Under the pieces are notes generated by a model, which made no database searches, had not been told where the DNA came from, and saw nothing but the letters and a program-made list of their open reading frames with translations. Position numbers and translations under genes: made by a program. Shown one piece after another: positions 1-6,089 of a stretch of DNA of 9,449 nt (within the stretch, counting starts at the first letter, position 1; each line of letters begins with the position of its first letter). Origin of the DNA: Planctomycetota bacterium (lineage in GTDB: Bacteria > Planctomycetota > Phycisphaerae > Sedimentisphaerales > Anaerohalosphaeraceae); NCBI GenBank assembly GCA_003644175.1, contig QNBS01000064.1, forward strand, positions 1 to 9,449. Direction: 5' to 3'.

Positions 1-3000
1 CAACTTTAGCCCCGCGTCGTCCTTCGAAGGCGGCGTACGGGTCGTCGGCGTCAAAAACATCCGGCGGGCCCGCCACAAAGATCGTATCGGCGGCTTTGAC
101 CATGGCGCGGATTCGCACGTCGAGCCACTGCTTCCAGACGGGCGGCTCGGCCCGCGTGTAGCCGATCATCTTGTCGAGTCCGAACGCCTGGCTTTCGAGC
201 TTTCGCATCTCACTGCCGCGCGCCCGCGAATAGTCCGATTGCGGCAGCCACTTAACGGGCGGGCGCGAGCCTGTTTCGCCGACGATTTGCGGCTCGTTTG
301 TGTTGAGGTCGGCAAACAGCATATAACCTTCCTTGCCGGGGAAGAACATCGGGCTGTGCACGTTTCGACGATAGAAGGCGCGGACGCCGTAGGTCTTTTC
401 GTCATCTACGACGAGCAACTGTCCGGTCTTGGGCGCCTGGTTGGCAAGTTGAAAGCCGGGCCAGCGCCTGGAATACATCCAGAAGGTTCGGTTGTACCAC
501 GAGTCGTCGAGCAGGCCGGCGGTCGAAAAGATATGCAGACCTACATCCTGGGCGCCCTTGCTCGACAGGACGTCGATATCGATTTCTTTGAGGTCGGGAG
601 TCATCTTCTTTTGACGCATGTAGATAAAGCCGCCTTCGCTGACGAGCACATCGGAGTTGGCGCCGAGTATGAAAAACGCCAGGTCGCGCTCGCCATCGAT
701 GCTTCTGTGCGGGCCTTCCAGCAGACCCTTGTGAATGAGCCTGCCCGTAACCGGGTCCAGACCGTAAACGCGGATTCCACCGTCGAGATAGGTGCTGCGG
801 CCTGCGGTGAAATAAGCGATGCCCTTGTCGACGAGTACGCTGCCGTGGACGGGCCAGGCCGATTCGATCTGGTCGAAATAGCCGACGCGTCGGTCAACGG
901 GGGCGGCGAGGAATCGCCAGACGATTTTGCCGTCGGAGGCGCGCAGGCAATAGACCCGGCCGTCGGCGGAACCGAACAGCACCATCGACCCGTAAATTGT
1001 AGGCGGTGAATCGACACGACCGCCCGCTGTATATCGCCAGAGCACCTTGCCGTCCATCATATCCAGAGCATAGACGGTGTGTGCGTCCTTGTCGGCGACA
1101 AAGACCTTTCCGTCGGCGGCGACCGGCTGCGTCAACGAGCCTTTCAGCGGGACCTTCCATTGAACGGAGACCTTTGAGGCGACCGCGGCGCGGGTGGTTC
1201 CAGTGCGCGCCGCGTCGTGGCGGTATGTGGGCCAATCGCTGGATTTTAGATTTGAGATTTTAGATTTGAGATTAGCGTCGCCATAAGCGGGACCCTTCTC
1301 AAGACGCGCCGAATCGGCGATCGGTTTGAGCGGGGTATCCGAGTCGGTGATAACGGCTGCATAGCCCAACAACTTACCGCCCGGTTGACAGAAACACTGA
1401 TCCGACGGGACATAGAGCATGCCGTTGGCGGGCATCATGCCGTAGCGGCAGGCGCCGCGAAGCCAGTTGTGCTGGCCGTGATTGTCGCCCTGCAGATCGA
1501 GGAACTCGGCGCCCTCGTAGGAAGCGATTATGTATCGCGTGGTGGCCTTGTTGCGATAGCAGCGATGGTGATGTTCGATGCTTCGCAGATTTTTGACCAT
1601 GATGCGTTTTTTCTCTTTGCCCGTGCGAAGGTCCCAGCCGATGACCAGGGAATTGGGGCTTTTGCCCGAGGGTTTACCGGCGTCGTTTGCATATAGCATT
1701 CCTCGCCAGACGAGTCCGTCGATAACAAACAGGTCGTCTCCTTCCCCGCCGCCGATAGCCGGGACGGTCTTGTTCCACAGGGGTTCGCCCGTGGCGGCGT
1801 CGAAGGCCTTGACGATCTTGCCGCCCTGCATGACGATTACATCATCGACGGCGACGAGTGTTTTAGGTTTGGTGAACTTCGGCTCAGTCCGCCAGAGTCT
1901 CTTGCCGTCTTTGAGAGCAAATGCGACGAGTTCTTTGCCGCTGTGGCAGATAACGCGTCCGTTGTTAATCGCCATCGCCAAAGGTCGAATCGCCGCGACC
2001 GGTTTTTGCCAGATGACTTCGCCGCTGTCGGCGCCGACGGCAACGAGTTTTGCCGCAGCGGCGCCTGGTCCGCCGCGACGGGCAGGCTTTTGCCCCTGCT
2101 TCTGGCAATACACGATTGCTATACCGTCGGCTACGAGTATCTCGCGTGCGTTCTGAGTCTGCTTGACGGTGGTAATTGTCTCGCCGGTTGCGCCGTCCAG
2201 TATGCTCATGGGCGCGTTGTAGGCAAGGGTGGCGTAAAGCCGGTTGCCGCCTGCGACTACTCGACGCTGATTCTGATTGGGGACATCGACGCGTCCGGCG
2301 CGCAGCGTCGTCCAGTCCTTGTCCCGCCAGCGACCGAGACTCCACTGTCGCCAGCCCCATGCCTCGAGCGGTCGCCTCCAGAGCAGTTTGCCGTTAAAGG
2401 CATCCCTGCAAATAAGCGACCAGCGATCGGGCAGGCGCTCGTCTGTAATTCCGACAAGCCCTTCGTCGAAAATATAGAACAATCGACCGCCGGCGGAGAC
2501 CTGCGCCTGTATCCCCGAGGGAGTCTCATGGCTTCTGAGCCACAGCGGCGGGGCGATCCACTGGAGTCTTCGCGGCGGCCCGACGACGGTATCGGCGGCG
2601 ACTGCATTGTTGCCGGGACCGTGCAGAAAATGGCCCCACTGATCGATGTTGTCGGGCCGGGGTTTGACGATTCTTTCGTACTTGCCGTCGCGTTGAATGC
2701 AGGCCGCCCCGCCCGGCGCCAACACACGCATAATCTCTTCGGTCGAGACATTGCCCCGATCATCTGCAACTATAAGGTTAATAAGGTTGTCCGTATAGGG
2801 CAGTGCCGCCGCCGAAAACCGCTCAATGGAGACAGGCCCGCAGACGCCCTGCGAACGCACATAATCTTGTGCCGCCGCGACCTTTGCGGGGTCCGCTTCC
2901 AGACCGCAAACCGTGTAAGCATCGGAGGCCCGCAGCGCGGCGGTCAACCTGCCGTCGCCGCAGCCTAAGTGGACCACGATGCCGCCCTTGATACCGGCGA

Positions 3001-3115
3001 TATCGAGAATCCCGCGGGCGATTTCTTCATTCGTTTTCGCAAGGACCGCCCCTGCCGACAGACAGGCGCCGAGCACAGCGATTATCCACATCTTCATTGC
3101 GTAAGTGTGTTTCAT
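1..3115 (-). CDS. Secreted methyltransferase-like / PQQ-type beta-propeller protein (partial, C-terminus off the left edge)
   Basis: The frame is open for 1038 codons and runs off the window. The first 26 residues form a signal peptide (hydrophobic WIIAVLGACLSAG, likely cut after AVLA; LGAC could instead be a weak lipobox). Residues about 30-150 look like a class I SAM-methyltransferase fold: glycine-rich HLGCGDGR near 49-56, acidic GLEAD near 71-75 and LIVADD further on. From DNIDQW at residue 155 begins a quinoprotein-type propeller with repeats such as GKLLW, GEVIW, GKRLW and GEPLW. A conserved-looking CFC (C574, C576) ends the first half. A second half opens at about residue 626 with DWPTYRHDAARTG and holds more repeats (GKVLW, GKIVW). 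The start at 3115 has GAGAGGG 8 nt upstream; ATGs at 3097 and 3091 are alternatives. The propeller suggests a periplasmic binding or scaffold role; substrate and activity are unknown. The domain reading is from motifs only. Confidence 0.88.
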   Translation of the reverse strand, partial: MKHTYAMKMWIIAVLGACLSAGAVLAKTNEEIARGILDIAGIKGGIVVHLGCGDGRLTAALRASDAYTVCGLEADPAKVAAAQDYVRSQGVCGPVSIERFSAAALPYTDNLINLIVADDRGNVSTEEIMRVLAPGGAACIQRDGKYERIVKPRPDNIDQWGHFLHGPGNNAVAADTVVGPPRRLQWIAPPLWLRSHETPSGIQAQVSAGGRLFYIFDEGLVGITDERLPDRWSLICRDAFNGKLLWRRPLEAWGWRQWSLGRWRDKDWTTLRAGRVDVPNQNQRRVVAGGNRLYATLAYNAPMSILDGATGETITTVKQTQNAREILVADGIAIVYCQKQGQKPARRGGPGAAAAKLVAVGADSGEVIWQKPVAAIRPLAMAINNGRVICHSGKELVAFALKDGKRLWRTEPKFTKPKTLVAVDDVIVMQGGKIVKAFDAATGEPLWNKTVPAIGGGEGDDLFVIDGLVWRGMLYANDAGKPSGKSPNSLVIGWDLRTGKEKKRIMVKNLRSIEHHHRCYRNKATTRYIIASYEGAEFLDLQGDNHGQHNWLRGACRYGMMPANGMLYVPSDQCFCQPGGKLLGYAAVITDSDTPLKPIADSARLEKGPAYGDANLKSKISNLKSSDWPTYRHDAARTGTTRAAVASKVSVQWKVPLKGSLTQPVAADGKVFVADKDAHTVYALDMMDGKVLWRYTAGGRVDSPPTIYGSMVLFGSADGRVYCLRASDGKIVWRFLAAPVDRRVGYFDQIESAWPVHGSVLVDKGIAYFTAGRSTYLDGGIRVYGLDPVTGRLIHKGLLEGPHRSIDGERDLAFFILGANSDVLVSEGGFIYMRQKKMTPDLKEIDIDVLSSKGAQDVGLHIFSTAGLLDDSWYNRTFWMYSRRWPGFQLANQAPKTGQLLVVDDEKTYGVRAFYRRNVHSPMFFPGKEGYMLFADLNTNEPQIVGETGSRPPVKWLPQSDYSRARGSEMRKLESQAFGLDKMIGYTRAEPPVWKQWLDVRIRAMVKAADTIFVAGPPDVFDADDPYAAFEGRRGAKV
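1242..1269. repeat. Two perfect 14-bp tandem copies, in frame within the propeller gene
   Basis: GATTTTAGATTTGA occurs twice back to back (1242-1255 and 1256-1269), followed by a partial third copy (GATTA). It is very AT-rich inside a GC-rich gene. On the coding strand it encodes a Lys/Ser/Asn-rich stretch (NLKSKISNLKSS) at about residues 615-626, in the linker between the two propeller halves. It looks like a small inserted repeat tolerated in a loop. Confidence 0.85.
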
Positions 3116-3175
3116 TGTGTAAACCCTCTCAACTCGACCTGCGATTTGCATTTACGACCTGTTATGTTGCCAGGC

Positions 3176-3204
3176 ATTGTATCATAAAGAGCCGATGTTG
3201 TGAA
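3176..3204 (-). promoter_or_regulatory. Predicted sigma70-type promoter for the propeller gene
   Basis: Read on the minus strand, TTCACA (3204-3199) and TACAAT (3181-3176) are separated by exactly 17 bp; each matches its consensus hexamer at five of six positions. The start codon lies about 60 nt downstream at 3115, preceded by a GAGAGGG ribosome binding site at 3130-3124. Confidence 0.55.
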
Positions 3205-3300
3205 GCAGGAGTCGAAATGCCGTTAATGGTCCTATAATCAGTATTTTTCGCGGAAAAACAGGAATTTGAGACGTTAATGCGGATTTTCAAAAAAAATGGA

Positions 3301-3328
3301 TTGCAAAGCGAACAACGGTCGATATAAT
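3301..3328 (+). promoter_or_regulatory. Predicted sigma70-type promoter for rpmE
   Basis: TTGCAA (3301-3306) and a perfect TATAAT (3323-3328) are separated by 16 bp. Transcription would begin near 3335, giving a 5' leader of about 37 nt before the rpmE start at 3372. Confidence 0.7.
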
Positions 3329-3330
3329 AA

Positions 3331-3359
3331 CGTGTTTTACTCGTTGCAAGGTAAACACG
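3331..3359 (+). promoter_or_regulatory. Hairpin in the rpmE leader abutting the Shine-Dalgarno
   Basis: CGTGTTTTAC (3331-3340) pairs with GTAAACACG (3351-3359), giving nine base pairs with one bulged T and a 10-nt loop. The last base of the 3' arm is the first G of the GGAGA ribosome binding site (3359-3363), so folding could limit ribosome access. Leaders that control bL31 synthesis are known in other phyla; whether this belongs to such a class is inference. If transcription starts at about 3335 rather than 3331, the base of the stem is lost. Confidence 0.45.
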
Positions 3360-3371
3360 GAGATAAGTCAA

Positions 3372-3590
3372 ATGAAGAAAGATATACATCCTGAGTATCA
3401 TGTTGTTAAAGTCCGCTGCGGGTGCGGCAATACGTTTGAGACGCGGAGCACCGCCAAAGAGGTGCATGCCGAAATCTGCTCGATGTGTCATCCGTTCTAT
3501 ACGGGCAAGCAGAAGTATGTCGATACGGCCGGGCGAATCGAACGATTCCAGAAGAAATACGGCTCGGACTATTTCAAGAAAAACAAGTAG
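3372..3590 (+). CDS. rpmE: 50S ribosomal protein bL31 (zinc-binding form)
   Basis: This 72-residue protein has the usual length and sequence of bL31, a large-subunit protein that helps bridge the two ribosomal subunits. It starts MKKDIHPEY and keeps the family signatures HPFYTGKQK and a basic C-terminal tail. Four cysteines (C16, C18, C36, C39, in CGC and CSMC pairs) make it the zinc-binding C+ type rather than the cysteine-free paralogue used under zinc starvation. The start has GGAGA 8 nt upstream. It has its own promoter and leader hairpin and is followed by a likely terminator, so it is probably mainly transcribed alone, although prfA lies next on the same strand as in many bacteria. Confidence 0.97.
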   Translation: MKKDIHPEYHVVKVRCGCGNTFETRSTAKEVHAEICSMCHPFYTGKQKYVDTAGRIERFQKKYGSDYFKKNK

Positions 3591-3609
3591 CTATTTACCA
3601 TCTACAACT

Positions 3610-3661
3610 TGCGCTGTTGGTCATGATTAAACAGATTATGCATTGGCAGCGTAATTTTTTT
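3610..3661 (+). terminator. Probable intrinsic terminator after rpmE
   Basis: Starting 20 nt past the rpmE stop, TGCGCTG (3610-3616) pairs with CAGCGTA (3647-3653). The stem extends inward through GU-rich TTGGT/ATTGG pairs and CAT/ATG around a 13-nt loop, then seven T follow at 3655-3661. Several pairs are G-U wobbles, so efficiency is uncertain. Confidence 0.55.
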
Positions 3662-3718
3662 GTACATAAAGCGGCAGGCGGCGCAGATGTGTTGGGTGGG
3701 GCAGGCAGAAGTTATCAC

Positions 3719-3830
3719 CTGATGCGGAAACAACACTTGTCATTCCCGCGAAAGCGCCGAATCCAGACTGTTCGTACTGGATCCGGCGCTTTCGCGGGGA
3801 TGACATCCGGTGTTTATTCCTTCCGCAACA
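3719..3830. repeat. Long imperfect palindrome (REP/MITE-like) between rpmE and prfA
   Basis: The core arms are 28 nt each (3739-3766 and 3777-3804) with only two mismatches around a 10-nt loop. Less perfect pairing continues outward to TGCGGAA (3723-3729) and TTCCGCA (3821-3827). The arm begins GTCATTCCCGCGAAAGCG and ends ATCCAG, a wording typical of dispersed bacterial REP-like repeats. It shares the 18-mer CTTGTCATTCCCGCGAAA (3736-3753) with the element at 7576-7724. In RNA it would form a very stable hairpin upstream of prfA. No protein is encoded. Confidence 0.8.
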
Positions 3831-3854
3831 GATACTATTTAGTTGGTTCTTGAG

Positions 3855-4943
3855 ATGTCAAAGCAGCAGGACAGTTTGTTGTCGAAGCTTGATGAACTGG
3901 ACAATCGTTACGCCGAGATTGACCGGCAGATCAGCGATCCGCTCGTGGCGAGCGATGCGGCAAAGTATGTCCCGTTGGCCAAGGAACAAGGCAGGCTCAA
4001 GTCGATCGTGGAGAAGTATCGCAAGTACAAGGAGGTCGCGGCCGGAATCGCCGATGCCGAGATGATGTTAGCCGATCCGGAGACCGAGGATGATTTTCGG
4101 GGGTTGGCCAAAGAGGAGATCAAGGCGCTCCAGGCCGCCAGGTCGGCCTTGATCGACGAGATCAAGGACACGCTGGTTATGGCCGGCGACGCCGCGATCG
4201 ACTCGGTGATCATAGAGATTCGCCCCGGCACGGGCGGCGATGAGGCCGCTCTTTTTGTTCGAGACCTCTGCAATATGTACACCAAATATGCCGAGAAGAG
4301 GCGCTGGAAAGTGGAGGTGCTGGATTTGGCCGCAACTGAAACGGGGGGCTTTCGCGAAGTAATAATGAATATCAAAGGGCCGGGTGTGTGGTCCGAATTG
4401 GGTTACGAAGGCGGCGGCCATCGCGTCCAGCGCGTGCCGGAGACCGAATCGCAGGGCCGCGTCCATACGTCGGCGGCGACGGTGGCGGTGCTCCCCGAAC
4501 CCGAAGAACTGGACATTGAGATAGACCCTAATGACGTGCTGGAGCATGTCAGTCGCGCCGGTGGTCCCGGGGGCCAGAGCGTCAACAAGCTAAACAGCGC
4601 AATCAAGCTGGAGCATGTCCCGACGGGCATCACCGTGAGTATGCGGGACGAAAAGAGCCAGCACAAGAATCGCTCCAAGGCCTGGCGTATCCTGCGAAGC
4701 CGCGTTTATGAGTTCCATCAGCGGCAGATAAACAAGGACCGCGAGGACAAACGCCGGACGATGATCGGATCGGGCGACAGATCGCAGCGTATAAGAACGT
4801 ACAATTTTCCGCAAAATCGCCTTACCGACCACAGAATTAACTTGTCGCTCTACAGTCTTGATAAGATAATCATGGGTGAAATGGACGATCTGATCGCAGC
4901 GCTGAAGGACTACGACAAGCAGCAGAGGCTGGAGAGTCTTTGA
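3855..4943 (+). CDS. prfA: Peptide chain release factor 1 (RF1)
   Basis: RF1 reads UAG and UAA stop codons and triggers release of the finished protein on the ribosome. The 362-residue product matches the family length (about 360). The GGQ motif that enters the peptidyl-transferase centre is at residues 239-241 (GGPGGQSVN), and the stop-codon-reading PxT tripeptide is PET at 195-197 (RVPETESQGR), which marks RF1 rather than RF2 (SPF). The N-terminal 100 residues are helical and charged, as expected. I prefer ATG 3855 because MSKQQDSLLSKLDEL aligns with normal RF1 starts; an in-frame TTG at 3843 would add four residues. Neither start has a clear Shine-Dalgarno. A weak TACTAT at 3833-3838 is the only -10-like sequence near. 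The usual partner prmC, which methylates the GGQ glutamine, does not follow. Confidence 0.96.
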   Translation: MSKQQDSLLSKLDELDNRYAEIDRQISDPLVASDAAKYVPLAKEQGRLKSIVEKYRKYKEVAAGIADAEMMLADPETEDDFRGLAKEEIKALQAARSALIDEIKDTLVMAGDAAIDSVIIEIRPGTGGDEAALFVRDLCNMYTKYAEKRRWKVEVLDLAATETGGFREVIMNIKGPGVWSELGYEGGGHRVQRVPETESQGRVHTSAATVAVLPEPEELDIEIDPNDVLEHVSRAGGPGGQSVNKLNSAIKLEHVPTGITVSMRDEKSQHKNRSKAWRILRSRVYEFHQRQINKDREDKRRTMIGSGDRSQRIRTYNFPQNRLTDHRINLSLYSLDKIIMGEMDDLIAALKDYDKQQRLESL

Positions 4944-4982
4944 TTGTAGATTGTCCCCTATTAATGGCGGCAGGGGTAGGAT

Positions 4983-6089
4983 ATGATAATTGTTGTGACC
5001 GGTACGGTCGGGATCGATAAGAAGCGTTACCTCCAGGAGGCCTGCGCCCTTGCCGCAGAACGCCGCAAGGATGTCCAACTGTGTAATATCGGCGATATGA
5101 TGTATGCAGAGGCCCCTGACATCCCGCCGGGCCGTATCCTCGACATTCCGCTCAAGCGTCTGCATTCGCTTCGTCGCAGCGTCATAAAGGACATCATCGC
5201 CGCCTCCGGCGAGGTCGCCAATCTGATCGTAAACACGCACGCGACGTTTCGCTGGCGGCACGGGCTGTTTCCGGCGTTTGATTTCGACCAGATGCGGCAA
5301 CTCAACGCCGACATGTACATCTGCATGATAGACAGCGCCGAAGCCCTGCACGTCCGTCTTGCCGATGAACATTCGATTCGCCATTCACTCAAGGACCTGT
5401 TGGTCTGGCGCGAAGAGGAGCTGTTGGCCACGGAGATGATGCAGCGGGGAACCAATTTAGAGGCGCCGTTCTACTGCCTTGCACGCGGCGCCGGCGACGG
5501 AACCGTCGAAATGTTTTACAGACTCATCTTCGAGCCGCAGCGAAAAAAGGCCTACCTGAGCTTTCCGATGACGCATGTAATGGACCAGCCGGCGGTGATC
5601 GAAGAGATCGGACGATTTCGCCGCCTGATGAAAGCCGGCTTCACATGCTTCGATCCGGGCGATCTCGAAGAGGCGTATCTGCCCTGTTATGCCGCCGATG
5701 CGCTGCGGGCGGGCCGGACGGACATTGAAGTAACGGTGTTGGGCAGGAAGATTCGATTCGATGCAGCCGAGGTCGCCGGGATACGGGGCGACATCAACAG
5801 CCAGATATACGCCCGTGATTTTGCATTGATCGATCAGTCGGACATGATTATCAGCTACATCCCGCAATTAGCCGACGGCCGTGCGGCGATCTCCAGCGGC
5901 GTGGAACGCGAACTGCAGCACGCTCACGAAGCGGCCAAGGATGTTTATGTTATCTGGACGCCCAAGGCCGATCCTTCGGTCTTCGTCACCCAGACGGCAA
6001 CGAAGGTCTTTACCGGTACGGCCGAGGCGATGGATTTCTTCGCAAAGACATTTGCGGCGGTTCAAATCGGCGAGGCCCCGGAGAAATGA
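4983..6089 (+). CDS. Two-domain protein: archaeal adenylate-kinase-like N-terminus, nucleoside deoxyribosyltransferase-like C-terminus
   Basis: I do not recognise a named gene for this 368-residue protein. Residues 1 to about 185 resemble archaeal-type adenylate kinases: a beta strand and loop MIIVVTGTVGIDKKR at 1-15, then LIVNTHATFRWRHGLFP, like the NTHAT..GxLP segment of that family. The P-loop is degenerate: D12 and K14 stand where Walker A normally has Gly and Ser/Thr, though K13 remains, so ATP use is uncertain. From about residue 189 a second alpha/beta domain begins (AYLSFPMT), with RDFALIDQSDMIISYIP (278-294) and ISSGVERELQHA (303-314). This resembles the nucleoside 2-deoxyribosyltransferase fold, where an acidic residue such as E308 would be catalytic; this match is inference. 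It starts 39 nt after prfA with AGGGG 6 nt upstream, and its stop overlaps the pabB start (ATGA). Nucleotide or nucleoside chemistry is the best guess. Confidence 0.8.
   Translation: MIIVVTGTVGIDKKRYLQEACALAAERRKDVQLCNIGDMMYAEAPDIPPGRILDIPLKRLHSLRRSVIKDIIAASGEVANLIVNTHATFRWRHGLFPAFDFDQMRQLNADMYICMIDSAEALHVRLADEHSIRHSLKDLLVWREEELLATEMMQRGTNLEAPFYCLARGAGDGTVEMFYRLIFEPQRKKAYLSFPMTHVMDQPAVIEEIGRFRRLMKAGFTCFDPGDLEEAYLPCYAADALRAGRTDIEVTVLGRKIRFDAAEVAGIRGDINSQIYARDFALIDQSDMIISYIPQLADGRAAISSGVERELQHAHEAAKDVYVIWTPKADPSVFVTQTATKVFTGTAEAMDFFAKTFAAVQIGEAPEK

Larger units (their letters stand above)
3116..3371. other. Divergent intergenic region between the propeller gene and rpmE
   Basis: This 256-nt gap holds promoters firing in both directions, listed separately. 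Between them, at 3244-3258, is a perfect TTTTTC/GAAAAA dyad with a 3-nt GCG centre, and a run of eight A at 3289-3296. The dyad could be an operator or a minor hairpin; I cannot assign a regulator. A second TATAAT at 3233-3238 has no convincing -35 box. Confidence 0.6.

Noticed and set aside
1943..2968. 341-codon open frame on the plus strand, with others such as 239-1009
   Set aside because: They lie wholly antisense to the propeller gene, whose minus-strand frame is open for over 1000 codons with recognisable motifs. The antisense products show no domain and arise from GC-rich codon bias.
3162..3491. 109-codon minus-strand frame over the rpmE region
   Set aside because: It covers the rpmE promoter and most of its coding sequence and shows no recognisable protein features.
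3719..3830. CRISPR array or intrinsic terminator
   Set aside because: There are only two inverted arms, with no direct repeats or spacers, and no T-run follows the stem.
3485..3853. 122-codon plus-strand frame between rpmE and prfA
   Set aside because: It overlaps rpmE out of frame and runs through the terminator and the long palindrome; the sequence is low in meaning and has no ribosome binding site.
3843..3854. Upstream TTG start for prfA
   Set aside because: It adds only four residues, has no Shine-Dalgarno, and ATG 3855 fits normal RF1 N-termini better.
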